Positions 42,598 to 53,743 are shown, counted from the stretch's first letter. The stretch is 64,000 nucleotides of DNA from Chitinophaga sp. 180180018-3 (GCF_037893185.1 NZ_CP140772.1:6750001-6814000); one strand, 5' to 3'. Notes: generated by a model not told the origin, from the letters alone. Numbers and translations are program-made.

Positions 42598-42628
42598 CAA
42601 ATGTAGAACCTTATTCTAAAATTCCAAA
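42598..42628 (-). promoter_or_regulatory. Promoter of tRNA-Glu copy 2
   Basis: Minus strand TTTG (42625-42628), 19 nt, TACATTTG (42598-42605): full Bacteroidota consensus. CAATCCCAAAA follows, as in copy 1. Confidence 0.7.
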
Positions 42629-42642
42629 AAAAAATTTCGTAA

Positions 42643-43737
<1,095 letters not shown>

Positions 43738-43745
43738 TATTACAG

Positions 43746-43778
43746 AAAATGCTCCCGGTCCGTCCGGGGGCATTTTTT
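43746..43778 (+). terminator. Terminator of gap
   Basis: Stem AATGCTCCCGG/TCCGGGGGCATT with a TCCG-type loop, followed by TTTTTT. Confidence 0.85.
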
Positions 43779-43904
43779 AAATTCCGCGGAACTACACCAC
43801 AGCAGCTATAGACCAGAGGATTTTTTTGGTTGTATACTTGCTTTGCGTTGTTGGTACCGCGGTTTTCATTTCACCCCTTCTTCCGTTACTTTAAATTGAT
43901 CGCT

Positions 43905-45098
43905 ATGAGTAAATTTTCTGACTATAACTTCAACGGCCGCAAAGCCCTTGTTCGTGTGGATTTCAACGTACCGTTGAACGATAAATTTGAAATTACTGAC
44001 GACACCCGTATGCGCGCTGCTGTACCTACCATCAAAAAGATCCTGAGTGATGGTGGCGCAGTGATCCTTATGTCTCACCTGGGCCGCCCAAAAGATGGTC
44101 CTACTGATAAATATTCTTTAAGACATCTTGTTTTTCACCTGATTTCACTGCTCGGCGGCACTACGGTAAAATTTGCGGACGACTGTGTAGGTCCTGTTGC
44201 TGAAAAAGCAGCGGCCGACCTGCAAATGGGCGAAGTACTACTGCTGGAAAACCTCCGTTTCCACAAAGCGGAAGAAAAGGGTGATCCCGCTTTTGCTGAA
44301 CAGCTTTCCAAATTGGGTAACGTATACGTAAATGATGCTTTTGGTACTGCTCACCGCGCACACGCGTCTACTGCAGTGATTGCACAATTTTTTGCTCCCG
44401 AAAACCGTATGTTCGGACTACTGATGGAAGCTGAAGTAATCAGCGCCCGTAAAGTAATGGACAGCGCTGCAGCTCCTTTCACCGCTATTCTCGGCGGCGC
44501 GAAAGTAAGCGACAAAATCCTCATCATAGAAACACTCATGGAACGGGCTAATAACCTGATCATCGGTGGTGGTATGGCTTATACCTTCCTGAAAGCACAG
44601 GGCAAGGAAATAGGCAGCTCTCTCTGTGAAGATGATAAACTCGACCTCGCTAATGAACTCGTTGCCAAGGCTAAAGCCAAAGGCGTGCAACTGCTGCTCC
44701 CCGTTGATTCCGTGGCGGCCGACAAATTCGCTGCTGATGCCAATACACAGGTAGTTTCTAACGATAATATTCCTTCCGGCTGGATGGGTCTCGACATAGG
44801 ACCGAAGTCTGTAGCGCTTTTCGGCGAAACAATCTCCGCTTCTAAAACCATTTTATGGAATGGTCCGATGGGTGTTTTTGAAATGACTCCATTTCAGGGT
44901 GGTACTAAAGGCGTGGCAGAAGCTATCGTAAAGGCTACTGCAAACGGCGCCTTCTCCCTCGTGGGCGGCGGCGACTCAGTAGCTGCTGTAAACCAGTTTG
45001 GTATCGCTGATAAAGTGAGTTATGTTTCCACCGGCGGTGGCGCATTACTGGAGTTCTTTGAAGGTAAAGAACTGCCAGGTATTGCCGCAATCGGATAA
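43905..45098 (+). CDS. pgk: Phosphoglycerate kinase
   Basis: Transfers phosphate from 1,3-bisphosphoglycerate to ADP in glycolysis, 397 aa. The ATG at 43905 gives the usual N-terminus ([20 protein letters not shown], then NVP). Substrate-binding LMSHLGRPK and [12 protein letters not shown], the [11 protein letters not shown] hinge region, and the C-terminal [14 protein letters not shown] are all present. It follows gap by 167 nt, separated by a terminator, so it likely has its own promoter. A hairpin follows it. Confidence 0.97.
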   Translation: MSKFSDYNFNGRKALVRVDFNVPLNDKFEITDDTRMRAAVPTIKKILSDGGAVILMSHLGRPKDGPTDKYSLRHLVFHLISLLGGTTVKFADDCVGPVAEKAAADLQMGEVLLLENLRFHKAEEKGDPAFAEQLSKLGNVYVNDAFGTAHRAHASTAVIAQFFAPENRMFGLLMEAEVISARKVMDSAAAPFTAILGGAKVSDKILIIETLMERANNLIIGGGMAYTFLKAQGKEIGSSLCEDDKLDLANELVAKAKAKGVQLLLPVDSVAADKFAADANTQVVSNDNIPSGWMGLDIGPKSVALFGETISASKTILWNGPMGVFEMTPFQGGTKGVAEAIVKATANGAFSLVGGGDSVAAVNQFGIADKVSYVSTGGGALLEFFEGKELPGIAAIG

Positions 45099-45113
45099 AC
45101 CAGTAACTGAAGA

Positions 45114-45184
45114 AAAAAGCCGTTGAAGTGAATGAACGGGAATTGCTCCTGTCGTAATAAATCATTTACTTCAATGGCTTTTTA
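45114..45184 (+). terminator. Long hairpin after pgk
   Basis: Arms AAAAAGCCGTTGAAGTGAATGA and TCATTTACTTCAATGGCTTTTT pair with two mismatches around a ~28-nt loop and end in a T-run. Confidence 0.7.
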
Positions 45185-45230
45185 TTTTCTGCCTTTTACA
45201 ATGAATGATCACTAACTAAATTTCCGGTAT

Positions 45231-46643
45231 ATGAATAAACGCCTGCTCTGGTATCCCGCTATTATCGGCATTTTTGCAACACTGATCTGGATTATTCTTC
45301 ATAAAGGACAGTCCCTCCCCATTAATGTACATCCCGTACTGCCCGCTGTACCAGCCGCTGCAACTACGCATCCGGATAGCTGGTGGCGTTATCTCGATAA
45401 TCTGAAACACCCGCTGGGCCTGCTGTTGCTGCAGATCATCATCATCATGCTGGCTGCACGTGCCTTCGGCATACTGGCTAATAAAGTAAAACAACCCGCA
45501 GTAGTAGGTGAAATCATTGCCGGCGTTTTGCTGGGGCCCTCTTTACTGGGTTGGCTTAGCCCCGGTTTTTCCGCCTTCCTTTTCCCGGTAGATTCACTAA
45601 AGAACCTCCAGTTCCTCAGCCAGATTGGATTGGCGTTCTTCATGTTTATTGTGGGAATGGAGCTGGATATCCAGAAGATCCGGCACAAAGCTCACGACGC
45701 TGTAATGATCAGTCATGCCAGTATCATCGTGCCCTTCTTTCTGGGGGTGTGGCTTGCCTATTTTCTTTTCACCCGCTTTGCCCCGGCTGGCGTAAGCTTC
45801 CTGTCTTTTGCACTGTTTATGGGCATCGCAATGAGCATCACCGCTTTCCCGGTGCTGGCCCGCATCGTTCAGGAAAGAAAACTCACACAAACGCCGCTCG
45901 GGGTTATGGCAATCACCTGCGCTGCTGCCGATGATATTACAGCCTGGTGTATACTGGCTGTGGTAGTAGCTATCGTCAATGCTGGCGGCCTGTTGAGTGC
46001 GGCATTTACCATCCTGCTGGCAGTGCTGTTTGTTGCTGCCATGTTGCTGGTGATACGACCCTGGCTGAACAAAACAATTAAAGCCCAAATGGCGAAGGGC
46101 CGGCAGAAAGCTGCTGTATCGCTGGTTTTCTTTGTACTGCTGATATCTGCCTGGCTGGCGGAAGTGATAGGAATACATGCGCTCTTCGGTGCCTTCCTCG
46201 CTGGCGTAATTATGCCTGTTGATACCAATATCAAACAGGTGTTAACAGATAAACTGGAAGATGTAAGTGTGATACTGCTGCTGCCGATCTTCTTTGTATT
46301 TACCGGTTTGAGGACACATATCGGGCTGCTGAACCAGGGCGACTTATGGGTAGTCTGCGCTATGATCATGTTGGTAGCGGTATCAGGTAAATTTGGAGGA
46401 AGCACTGTTACTGCACGCTTAATGGGTCAAAGCTGGAGGCAATCTGTTGCCATCGGCGCCCTGATGAACACCCGCGGCCTTATGGAACTGGTGGTACTGA
46501 ATATTGGTTTCGACCTGGGTATCCTTTCTCCGGAGATCTTTGCAATGATGGTACTCATGGCATTGGCCACCACCTTTATGACCGGCCCCTTGCTCGATCT
46601 GGTGGCCCTCAGTGATAAACGCAAAGGCCTCGCGATTAATTAA
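45231..46643 (+). CDS. CPA2-type cation/proton antiporter
   Basis: 470-aa inner-membrane transporter with about 12-13 hydrophobic helices. The first helix and a periplasmic loop precede the Na_H_Exchanger domain, which starts near residue 80 (KQPAVVGEIIAGVLLGPSLL). The transport-core motif ITCAAADDITAWCI carries the Asp pair typical of electrogenic CPA2 exchangers, and GALMNTRGLMELVVLNIG is the conserved late motif. It exchanges Na+ or K+ for H+; ion choice cannot be assigned. No TrkA-N regulatory domain is fused. It follows pgk after the hairpin. Confidence 0.92.
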   Translation: MNKRLLWYPAIIGIFATLIWIILHKGQSLPINVHPVLPAVPAAATTHPDSWWRYLDNLKHPLGLLLLQIIIIMLAARAFGILANKVKQPAVVGEIIAGVLLGPSLLGWLSPGFSAFLFPVDSLKNLQFLSQIGLAFFMFIVGMELDIQKIRHKAHDAVMISHASIIVPFFLGVWLAYFLFTRFAPAGVSFLSFALFMGIAMSITAFPVLARIVQERKLTQTPLGVMAITCAAADDITAWCILAVVVAIVNAGGLLSAAFTILLAVLFVAAMLLVIRPWLNKTIKAQMAKGRQKAAVSLVFFVLLISAWLAEVIGIHALFGAFLAGVIMPVDTNIKQVLTDKLEDVSVILLLPIFFVFTGLRTHIGLLNQGDLWVVCAMIMLVAVSGKFGGSTVTARLMGQSWRQSVAIGALMNTRGLMELVVLNIGFDLGILSPEIFAMMVLMALATTFMTGPLLDLVALSDKRKGLAIN

Positions 46644-46670
46644 GAACCGGGAACATAACATTAAGAAACA

Positions 46671-46722
46671 GAGCGAGGCCCTAAGCGGATAATGTTGATA
46701 TTATCTGCTTAGGGCCTCGCTC
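46671..46722. repeat. Extragenic palindrome, CTAAGCGGATAAT core
   Basis: Arms 46671-46693 and 46700-46722 pair over 23 bp with one G-T, loop 6 nt. The inner core (CTAAGC[G/A]GATAAT) resembles that of 5399-5495. Between the convergent antiporter and transglycosylase genes. Confidence 0.8.
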
Positions 46723-46735
46723 TATCTCTTAATAC

Positions 46736-48022
46736 TTATTTTCTTTTCTTTCCTCCTTTCCTCTTAGCTCCTGTATGCTTTTTAGCACCATGGTGTTTTT
46801 TTACACTGTGATGTTTACGGGAAGAAGAAGTAGTAGTAGTTTTTTTCTCTGCCGTATGCTTGTCAGCCATTTTCACCGGAGCGGGGAATTTAGATCTGTC
46901 GAAACCAACAGCTTTATCATCCAGGGTCATCTGTACAGACTCTTTCAGCATCTCATCTTTCTCTGCCATGAACTGCTTCATCTTCTCTTTAGGAACGCGC
47001 AGATCATAGTTATTCTCAACACTGGACATTGCTTTGGTAAAACCCGGATTTAAACGGTCCAGTTCAGCCAGCGGCATTTCCAGTTTCTTTGCAATAGCTT
47101 CCAGACGATATTTCCCGGTGATATTGAATTCTACAGTATTATAGATTTCCTCTTCAGTCAGTGGCCCTCTGGCTACTGCTGCCGAAAGATGTTCTTCAGC
47201 AGGCATATTCACAGTGATTGTGTTGGCGGTATTGTCGTCACTCACACCGAAGAAGTTGTTGAACCTGTCGAGGATATAACCGGTTGCCACGAATTTATAA
47301 ACATGATTCCGTGTTTCTGCCGGCAGGAAATACTGCATGCCCCAGAAATCAGTACGGCCGCTGGCATTGATCGCACGCTGTACACCACCGGGACCGCAGT
47401 TATAAGCTGCTACCACCAGGATCCAGTCGTTAAACTGTGAATACAGCTGATTCAGATACTGAGCTGCTGCAAGGGTAGATTTATAGAAATCTTTCCTTTC
47501 ATCCACTCTCTTACCTACGCTCAGACCAAAGATCCTTGCAGTACCTGCCATAAACTGCCAGGCGCCTACTGCTCCTACACGTGAACGGGCATTGGTATTA
47601 AAGCTGGATTCTATTACCGCCAGGTATTTCATTTCCTCAGGAATACCATTATCGCGGAATACTTTTTCGATCATGTTGAAATAAGGTTGTCCCTTATCAA
47701 TCATGATCTGCAGGTGTTGACTGTACCGGGAAGCATAGTTATTCACATAACCAGCTACCAGATTGTTGTTGATCTGTTCATACACCTTGGCACTGCGGAT
47801 AGCATTAGGAAGACTTTGAGCAGCCTTCTTAACCGCCACAGTTGTCGGAGATGCCGGTACTGAATCCTTAGGTAAATGCACCCTGTGATTCAATTTAACT
47901 ACCGAAGTATCTGGCCCTTTCACCGGATACACCATCTCTTTAGGATTGCTATTGCCTCCCATTGCACTCGCACTCAATAAACTTGCCGCTGGCAAAAGCA
48001 TTAGTAAAAAGACTTTTCTCAT
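46736..48022 (-). CDS. Membrane-exported lytic transglycosylase with LysM-like repeat (MltD-like)
   Basis: Cleaves peptidoglycan glycan strands. 428 aa from the ATG at 48022; the longer frame would need a TTG and adds nothing. A signal peptide is followed by a ~70-residue linker. The SLT domain is around residues 110-240, with catalytic Glu E138 in AVIESSFNTNARSRVGA and then AWQFMAGTARIFGL. A LysM-like wall-binding repeat follows (EIYNTVEFNITGKYRLEAIA). The C-terminus is Lys/His-rich (KKHHGAKKHTGAKRKGGKK). It starts 11 nt from the gatA stop codon, so it may be co-transcribed with gatA. Confidence 0.92.
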   Translation of the reverse strand: MRKVFLLMLLPAASLLSASAMGGNSNPKEMVYPVKGPDTSVVKLNHRVHLPKDSVPASPTTVAVKKAAQSLPNAIRSAKVYEQINNNLVAGYVNNYASRYSQHLQIMIDKGQPYFNMIEKVFRDNGIPEEMKYLAVIESSFNTNARSRVGAVGAWQFMAGTARIFGLSVGKRVDERKDFYKSTLAAAQYLNQLYSQFNDWILVVAAYNCGPGGVQRAINASGRTDFWGMQYFLPAETRNHVYKFVATGYILDRFNNFFGVSDDNTANTITVNMPAEEHLSAAVARGPLTEEEIYNTVEFNITGKYRLEAIAKKLEMPLAELDRLNPGFTKAMSSVENNYDLRVPKEKMKQFMAEKDEMLKESVQMTLDDKAVGFDRSKFPAPVKMADKHTAEKKTTTTSSSRKHHSVKKHHGAKKHTGAKRKGGKKRK

Positions 48023-48032
48023 ACAATTTATT

Positions 48033-49478
48033 TTAAACAACAGTAACCTGTTCCTTAGCCATCAATTGATGGGCTATCTGCAACAAGTTTGCTTCGCTAA
48101 ACTTCTTTGTGATGATCTGTACACCGTATGGCATTCCATTTGAATGCCTGCGCAGAGGGACGGATATCGCCGGAACCCCTGCCAGATTTGCCAGTACCGT
48201 ATAAATATCTGCCAGGTACATGGCTATAGGATCATTTATTTTTTCCCCCAGTTTAAAAGCCGTTGATGGCACAGTTGGCATTAAAATGGCGTCGTATTCG
48301 TCCAGTATATCGTTGAGTTTTTCTGTCACAAGACGCCTTACTTGTTGTGCCTTAGTATAATATGCGTCATAGTAGCCAGCACTCAGCACAAAAGTTCCCA
48401 GTAAGATACGACGTTTTACTTCTTTACCAAAACCTTCAGATCTACTTTTTTTGTAAAATTCTGTCAGATCCAGGTTCTTCTCAGCAGTTCTGTGCCCGAA
48501 TTTCACCCCATCGTAACGGGATAAATTAGAAGAAGCCTCTGCCGTAGTAAGTACATAATAAGCAGGAACTACATGATCAAGGTATTCAAAACTCTTTCCT
48601 GAAACCGAATGACCCTGCGATTGCAGGGCTTCAAAGAAATCAATATAGCTATCCTTCATTTCCGCATCCAGCCCGTCGTGGTACTGAGCGTCCCTTAAAT
48701 ACGCAAATCTGAAGGATTTATTGCCCTCCAGGTGTACTTTATAATCAGGAACTTCTCTTTGAGAAGCCGTACTATCGAACTCATCCGGCCCGGCGATCAC
48801 CTGCAAAACAGCGGCCACATCAGCAATATTCCTGCCAAAAATGCCAATCTGATCGAAGGAAGAAGCATATGCAATAAGACCGAAACGGGAAATACGGCCA
48901 TAAGTAGGTTTCAACCCTACTATACCGCAAAAATCCGCCGGTTGCCGTACGGAGCCTCCAGTATCACTGCCGAGGCTTACCTGGCACAGGTCTGCCTGCA
49001 CTGCTACAGCCGAACCTCCTGATGATCCGCCCGGAACACGGGAATGATCCAGGGCATTCAGAGTGGGCCCAAAAACCGAATTTTCATTGGTAGATCCCAT
49101 GGCGAATTCATCGCAGTTCAGATTACCAATGATAATGGCATCTTCCGCCAACAGACGTTCAACAGCCGTTGCGGAAAATAATGAAGTAAACCCTTCCAGT
49201 ATACGGGAAGCGGCATGTACATTATGGCCTTTATAGCAGATTACATCCTTAATACCTATCACCACACCTGCCAGTGCACCCAGCTTTTCGCCGTTTTTAA
49301 TCCGGCTGTCCAGCAAACGGGCTCTTTCCAGCGCCTCTTCCTCAAACACCTCCACAAAGGCATTCAGATGTTTTAACTGTGCTATACGGTCGAGATAATA
49401 GCGTACCCTTTCCGTACAGCTTGTACTGCCGGCGTATAATGCTTTATGAAAAGTAGTTATACAGCTGAATTCAGACAA
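48033..49478 (-). CDS. gatA: Glutamyl-tRNA(Gln)/aspartyl-tRNA(Asn) amidotransferase subunit A
   Basis: Amidase subunit of GatCAB, which releases ammonia from glutamine to amidate Glu-tRNA(Gln) or Asp-tRNA(Asn). The protein is 481 aa. The Ser-cisSer-Lys triad falls at K77 (GIKDVI), S152 (PGGSSGGSA) and S176 (SDTGGSVRQP) by spacing. No ATG lies upstream before an in-frame stop at 49500; the only plausible start is TTG at 49478 (N-terminus SEFSCITTF). gatB and gatC are not in the window. Downstream is the transglycosylase gene, upstream tatA. Confidence 0.94.
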   Translation of the reverse strand: MSEFSCITTFHKALYAGSTSCTERVRYYLDRIAQLKHLNAFVEVFEEEALERARLLDSRIKNGEKLGALAGVVIGIKDVICYKGHNVHAASRILEGFTSLFSATAVERLLAEDAIIIGNLNCDEFAMGSTNENSVFGPTLNALDHSRVPGGSSGGSAVAVQADLCQVSLGSDTGGSVRQPADFCGIVGLKPTYGRISRFGLIAYASSFDQIGIFGRNIADVAAVLQVIAGPDEFDSTASQREVPDYKVHLEGNKSFRFAYLRDAQYHDGLDAEMKDSYIDFFEALQSQGHSVSGKSFEYLDHVVPAYYVLTTAEASSNLSRYDGVKFGHRTAEKNLDLTEFYKKSRSEGFGKEVKRRILLGTFVLSAGYYDAYYTKAQQVRRLVTEKLNDILDEYDAILMPTVPSTAFKLGEKINDPIAMYLADIYTVLANLAGVPAISVPLRRHSNGMPYGVQIITKKFSEANLLQIAHQLMAKEQVTVV

Positions 49479-49540
49479 GGCTAAATCAGTTAAAAAGAAT
49501 TAAGTTAATCAGAAATTACTCCTGTTGGAGTTGGCTACAG

Positions 49541-49813
49541 TTACGCCTTAGTTGCGTCAGACGCATGCGGAGTATCTGTTGTTGCCGGAGCAGAAGGCTG
49601 TGCCGGCTTTTCTCTCATGCCTTCTTCAATTTCCTGGCGCACATTGTTTTTGGCGTCGTTAAATTCGCGGATACCTTTACCGAGACCGCGCATCAGTTCA
49701 GGAATCTTCTTCCCCCCGAAAAGCAGCAAAACTACAACTGCTATCAACAGCAGCTCGGACATGCCTATATCCTGCAGAATTAAAAACGGTGATTTAACAA
49801 AAACAGCAGTCAT
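49541..49813 (-). CDS. tatA: Twin-arginine translocase TatA/TatE subunit
   Basis: 90-aa single-helix component of the Tat export pore. The transmembrane helix ([13 protein letters not shown]) is followed by the hinge [20 protein letters not shown], the TatA hallmark, and an acidic/Pro-rich tail. The start at 49813 gives the LQDIG leader seen in relatives; an internal Met (49762) is possible but would leave a short N-terminus. tatC is not in the window. A -7 box (TATCTTTG, minus strand) lies at 49843-49850. Confidence 0.93.
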   Translation of the reverse strand: MTAVFVKSPFLILQDIGMSELLLIAVVVLLLFGGKKIPELMRGLGKGIREFNDAKNNVRQEIEEGMREKPAQPSAPATTDTPHASDATKA

Positions 49814-49918
49814 CTTCTCAAATATTTATAGTGTTCAGCCCACAAAGATAGATCATAAAATCCGCTTTTTCACCCCTCCTTCCTGCCCTGCCACAGATTT
49901 AATTCCATTTTAAGACAC

Positions 49919-49950
49919 GAAAAAAGCGGCACCTGAACGGTCCCGCTTTT
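49919..49950 (-). terminator. Terminator of rplS
   Basis: Minus strand stem AAAAGCGGGACC/GGTGCCGCTTTT with a short loop followed by a T-run, 26 nt past the rplS stop. Confidence 0.8.
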
Positions 49951-49975
49951 AACAAATTTCCCTGTATTTTTTATA

Positions 49976-50323
49976 CTAAACCCTTTTTTCCTTAATACGG
50001 GCTTTCTTACCAGCACGTTCGCGCAGGTAGTAAAGTCTTGCTCTTCTAACTTTACCCACTTTGTTCAACACGATACCATCGATGTTAGGAGAGTAAAGCG
50101 GAAACAGCCTTTCAACACCAATACCGTCAGATATTTTTCTAACAGTGAAAGAAGTCGTGAATCCTGTACCCTGGATTTTTACAACATCACCTTTAAAGGA
50201 CTGAATCCTTTCTTTATTACCTTCCACGATTTTATAATTGACAGTGACGTTGTCGCCTGCTTTAAACTTCGGGTACTGTTTGTTAGCTGTCAGTTGTTCG
50301 TGAACAAACGAAATTGCGTTCAT
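49976..50323 (-). CDS. rplS: 50S ribosomal protein L19
   Basis: 115-aa ribosomal protein at the 30S-50S interface. The family core reads FKAGDNVTVNYKIVEGNKER, IQSFKGDVVKIQG, then ISDGIGVERLFPLYSPNIDG and RARLYYLRERAGKKARIKEK. It closes the ffh-rpsP-rimM-trmD-rplS ribosome cluster. A strong promoter (50346-50377) sits directly before it and a terminator after it, so it can be expressed on its own. Confidence 0.98.
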   Translation of the reverse strand: MNAISFVHEQLTANKQYPKFKAGDNVTVNYKIVEGNKERIQSFKGDVVKIQGTGFTTSFTVRKISDGIGVERLFPLYSPNIDGIVLNKVGKVRRARLYYLRERAGKKARIKEKRV

Positions 50324-50345
50324 CTTTCAAATATTTATGGGAGTG

Positions 50346-50377
50346 CAAAAGTAAGTCAAGAAATAGCATTTACCAAA
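50346..50377 (-). promoter_or_regulatory. Promoter of rplS
   Basis: Minus strand TTTG (50374-50377), 20 nt, TACTTTTG (50346-50353), both consensus. Confidence 0.65.
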
Positions 50378-50443
50378 TTAAAAAACAAGAAATTCTGTCG
50401 ATCAAATGATAATACTACTATATATGACCTATAAATCATTATG

Positions 50444-51115
50444 TTATAGCAGATCTGGTCTGCGTTGTTTTGTTCTTTCAACCGACTCATGGTGTCGCCA
50501 CTCATCGATTTTCTTGTGATCACCGCTTAACAACACCTCGGGCACCTTCCAGCCCCTGAACTCTTCAGGGCGGGTATATACCGGCGGCGCCAGCAGATTG
50601 TCCTGGAATGAGTCTGTAAGTGCACTGGTTTCGTTATTCAGTACGCCTGGCAATAGTCTTCCTATCGCATCCACGAGTACTGCTGCCCCCAGCTCGCCAC
50701 CACTCAGTACATAGTCACCAATAGATATCTCCTTTGTCACGAAATGATCCCGTATGCGCTGATCAATGCCTTTATAGTGACCGCAAAGCAGCAGCAAATT
50801 CCCTTTGAGCGACAGCTGATTAGCCATTTTCTGGTTCAGCGTCTCCCCATCGGGAGTCAGGTAAATAACCTCATCATACGTCACCTTTGCCTGCAGGGTT
50901 TCGATCGCATTCACAATCGGCTCCAGCATCATCACCATACCGGCCCCGCCACCAAACTGGTAATCATCGACCTGTTGGTGCTTCAGATTGGAGTATTGCC
51001 TGAGTGGATGCACATGCACTTCCAGCAAGCCTTTAGCCTGTGCTCTCTTCATGATGGAATGCGACAACGGGCTTTCCAGCAACTCCGGTAATACAGTGAT
51101 TATATCTATTCGCAT
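50444..51115 (-). CDS. trmD: tRNA (guanine-37-N1)-methyltransferase
   Basis: Methylates G37 next to the anticodon, preventing frameshifting. The protein is 223 aa. The N-terminus is [46 protein letters not shown] and [20 protein letters not shown] form the SPOUT trefoil-knot SAM site. The C-terminal domain ends with [12 protein letters not shown]. It lies 17 nt after rimM in the usual order. Confidence 0.97.
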   Translation of the reverse strand: MRIDIITVLPELLESPLSHSIMKRAQAKGLLEVHVHPLRQYSNLKHQQVDDYQFGGGAGMVMMLEPIVNAIETLQAKVTYDEVIYLTPDGETLNQKMANQLSLKGNLLLLCGHYKGIDQRIRDHFVTKEISIGDYVLSGGELGAAVLVDAIGRLLPGVLNNETSALTDSFQDNLLAPPVYTRPEEFRGWKVPEVLLSGDHKKIDEWRHHESVERTKQRRPDLL

Positions 51116-51132
51116 AATTATCTGTCGGGCTT

Positions 51133-51651
51133 TCAGCTTGTATATAATTCAATCAGGCCATCAGGCAGGTTCAGGTGCACCACCTGGCGTTTTTTATCCA
51201 CTTTCACCAACGATTGCTCATTGACGGGTAAAAGCGCCTCTTTTCCGTTAATTAACACCTTTACCAGCACCTGCATGGGCATTTCTATGACTTCCTCGAT
51301 GGTGCCCAGCACGCCGTGCTGCTCGTCTTCCACAACAAATCCCAATAACGCCAGCGGAGCTGAAGAGGCCGTCTGCTGCTTAAAGTCTTCCTCCTGCAGG
51401 TATACCTGGCCAGGCATCAGCTTATGAGCAGCTTCTTTCGTATCAATCCCCTCCAGTTTTATGTACAGGCTTTCCACATCCCTTACTTTTACCTGCTGTA
51501 CAAAGTAAGGAATGAAGCTGTTTTTACGCTCTTCCAGGAATACAACGGTCACTCCTTTCAGAGCCGACCGCTTACCCAGGCTATGCCTTAAAAGCAATTC
51601 CCCCTGCAAACCGTGCGCAGAAACCAGTTTTCCTATGCTAAAGTAGTTCAT
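51133..51651 (-). CDS. rimM: Ribosome maturation factor RimM
   Basis: Helps 30S subunit maturation by binding S19. 172 aa from the ATG at 51651 ([20 protein letters not shown]); a GTG at 51672 would add seven residues. The N-terminal RimM barrel is followed by a PRC-barrel domain ([20 protein letters not shown], then [16 protein letters not shown]). It sits between rpsP and trmD. Confidence 0.95.
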   Translation of the reverse strand: MNYFSIGKLVSAHGLQGELLLRHSLGKRSALKGVTVVFLEERKNSFIPYFVQQVKVRDVESLYIKLEGIDTKEAAHKLMPGQVYLQEEDFKQQTASSAPLALLGFVVEDEQHGVLGTIEEVIEMPMQVLVKVLINGKEALLPVNEQSLVKVDKKRQVVHLNLPDGLIELYTS

Positions 51652-51697
51652 CGAAAGATTTTGACCAGCCACTCGTTGTTAGCTGCTGATAGCTAAA

Positions 51698-51735
51698 AAA
51701 AAGGAAATATTTGCGGCTGCAAATATTTCCTTTTT
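51698..51735 (-). terminator. Hairpin between rpsP and rimM
   Basis: Perfect 17-bp arms (AAAAAGGAAATATTTGC / GCAAATATTTCCTTTTT) with a GGCT loop and a T-run on the minus strand. It probably ends or attenuates transcription after rpsP, so rimM-trmD may be partly uncoupled. Confidence 0.75.
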
Positions 51736-51760
51736 CAGGTATTGTTAAAACGTTGCCGTT

Positions 51761-52222
51761 TTATGCTTCTGTACCTTCACCTTCTGCCTGAGCGTCGGCG
51801 GACGGAGCAGGAGTGTCTTCAACCTTTCTTACGATCGGAGCAGCCATTCTTGCTTTTTTGTGACCATCGCGGCGGGCAGAAACTTTCTGTTCGTGCTCAG
51901 CCTGCCACTGTGCAAACTTTTGGTAAGCAGTAGGCTCGTCGAACAGGTTTAAACTTACACCTCTTAACAGGTGCTTCAAATACAATACACCTTTGAAAGA
52001 CAAGATTCTTCTCACAGTATCGGTAGGCTGTGCACCTTTCTGTAACCAGCGTAATGCTTTTTCAGTATCAATATTGATAGAAGCTGGAACAGTTAAAGGA
52101 TTGTAAGTACCGATTTTCTGGATGAATTTACCATCTCTTGGTGCGCGCGCATCGGCTACTACGATAAAATAGAAAGGCCTTTTTTTCGCGCCATGTCTCT
52201 GCAGTCTGATTTTTACTGGCAT
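51761..52222 (-). CDS. rpsP: 30S ribosomal protein S16
   Basis: 153-aa small-subunit protein. The canonical part reads [20 protein letters not shown], then [22 protein letters not shown] split over two motifs, and [20 protein letters not shown]. The C-terminal ~60 residues form an Ala/Glu-rich extension ([17 protein letters not shown] end), as often in Bacteroidota, longer than the ~85-residue E. coli protein. A strong promoter precedes it. Confidence 0.97.
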   Translation of the reverse strand: MPVKIRLQRHGAKKRPFYFIVVADARAPRDGKFIQKIGTYNPLTVPASINIDTEKALRWLQKGAQPTDTVRRILSFKGVLYLKHLLRGVSLNLFDEPTAYQKFAQWQAEHEQKVSARRDGHKKARMAAPIVRKVEDTPAPSADAQAEGEGTEA

Positions 52223-52277
52223 AAATAAGTCGAGTTATTTTTTGCGAGTTAGGAAATATTGTTTAGAATAAGGGATG

Positions 52278-52308
52278 CAAATGTAAACAGATAGTTTTTA
52301 ATTGCAAA
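52278..52308 (-). promoter_or_regulatory. Promoter of rpsP
   Basis: Minus strand TTTG (52305-52308), 19 nt, TACATTTG (52278-52285): exact Bacteroidota consensus. Confidence 0.75.
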
Positions 52309-52332
52309 ATAATTTTATACGGATCAGCCTGA

Positions 52333-53658
52333 TTATCTCACCAGCCCTTTAAACCCTTTGCCTCCGCCGCCAAATTTATTCATCATTTTCATCATCTGGC
52401 GCATCTGTTCAAATTGTTTCATGAACTGATTCACTTCCTGGATATCCTTACCTGCCCCTTTGGCGATACGTTTACGGCGGCTGCCGTCTATCATATCAGG
52501 ATCGGCACGTTCGGCCTGAGTCATGGAATTAATCATCGCCTCAATGCCTTTGAAGGCATCATCGCTGATATCGATATCCTTGATGGCTTTACCCACTCCC
52601 GGGATCATTCCCATCAGATCTTTCAGGTTACCCATTTTCTTGATCTGCTGCAGCTGTTCGCGGAAATCTTCGAAATCGAATTTATTCTGACGGATCTTCT
52701 TCTCCAGTTTTTTTGCCTGTTCTTCGTCGAACTGGGCCTGTGCACGCTCTACCAGGGTGGTGATATCTCCCATGCCCAGGATACGCTGCGCCATACGCTC
52801 AGGGTAGAAAACATCGAGTGTATCGAGCTTTTCGCCCATGCTCACGAACTTGATCGGCTTTTCTACCGTGTACCTGATCGTCAGCGCCGCACCACCGCGG
52901 GTATCACCATCCAGCTTGGTAAGTACCACCCCGCTGAAATCGAGTCGCTCATTGAACGCTTTTGCAGTGTTTACCGCATCCTGACCTGTCATGGAATCCA
53001 CGACAAACAGGATTTCCTGCGGTTTTACTGCGGCCTTCACTGCAGCCACCTCGTTCATCATCACCTCATCAACGGCCAAACGACCGGCGGTATCGATGAT
53101 GATCACATTGAAGTTATTGGCTTTGGCATGTTTGATGGCGTTTTCCGCAATCTGTACTGCATTCTTGTTCTCCGGCTCACTATATACTTCCACGCCGATC
53201 TGCTCTCCCAGTACTTTCAACTGGTCGATCGCCGCCGGACGATAAATATCTGCTGCTACCAGCAAAGGTTTTTTATTCTTCTTTGTTTTAAGGAAATTAC
53301 CCAGTTTGCCGGTAAATGTGGTTTTACCGGAACCTTGCAATCCCGCAATCAATATCACGGAGGGATTGGGTTTCAGATCGATCTCCGATTCGGTACCGCC
53401 CATCAGCTCTGCCAGCTCATCTTTCACGATCTTCACCATCAGCTGGCCCGGGGAAATGGAAGTCAATACCTTCTCCCCCAGTGCTTTATCCTTTACTTTA
53501 TCTGTAAATTCCTTGGCTATTTTATAGTTTACATCCGCATCCACCAATGCACGACGGATCTCTTTAACGGTGGCGGCAATATTTATTTCGGAAATCCGGC
53601 CTTCACCCTTAAGCTGTTTAAACGCGGAGTCTAGTCTCTCTGATAATGATTCAAACAT
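52333..53658 (-). CDS. ffh: Signal recognition particle protein Ffh
   Basis: GTPase that targets nascent membrane and secretory proteins, 441 aa. N domain (~1-95), G domain with P-loop GLQGSGKT (106-113), DTAGR and TKLDGD motifs, and a Met-rich M domain at the C-terminus (MGNLKDLMGMIPG; FMKQFEQMRQMMKMMNKFGG) that binds 4.5S RNA and signal sequences. Length and order are canonical. Nearby 4.5S RNA was not seen. A -7 box (TACTTTTG, minus strand) lies at 53681-53688. Confidence 0.98.
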   Translation of the reverse strand: MFESLSERLDSAFKQLKGEGRISEINIAATVKEIRRALVDADVNYKIAKEFTDKVKDKALGEKVLTSISPGQLMVKIVKDELAELMGGTESEIDLKPNPSVILIAGLQGSGKTTFTGKLGNFLKTKKNKKPLLVAADIYRPAAIDQLKVLGEQIGVEVYSEPENKNAVQIAENAIKHAKANNFNVIIIDTAGRLAVDEVMMNEVAAVKAAVKPQEILFVVDSMTGQDAVNTAKAFNERLDFSGVVLTKLDGDTRGGAALTIRYTVEKPIKFVSMGEKLDTLDVFYPERMAQRILGMGDITTLVERAQAQFDEEQAKKLEKKIRQNKFDFEDFREQLQQIKKMGNLKDLMGMIPGVGKAIKDIDISDDAFKGIEAMINSMTQAERADPDMIDGSRRKRIAKGAGKDIQEVNQFMKQFEQMRQMMKMMNKFGGGGKGFKGLVR

Positions 53659-53743
53659 TGTTGGTATTTTAAACGGACTGCAAAAGTATATTTTTTTTGG
53701 AATAACCGCTGGTTGTTCTCATCTTCCATTAACGCAAAAAAAG

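Noticed and set aside
52414-53634. 406-codon frame on the plus strand opposite ffh
   Set aside because: Entirely antisense to ffh, which has all GTPase motifs; composition (His/Cys/Phe-rich) is typical of a shadow frame.
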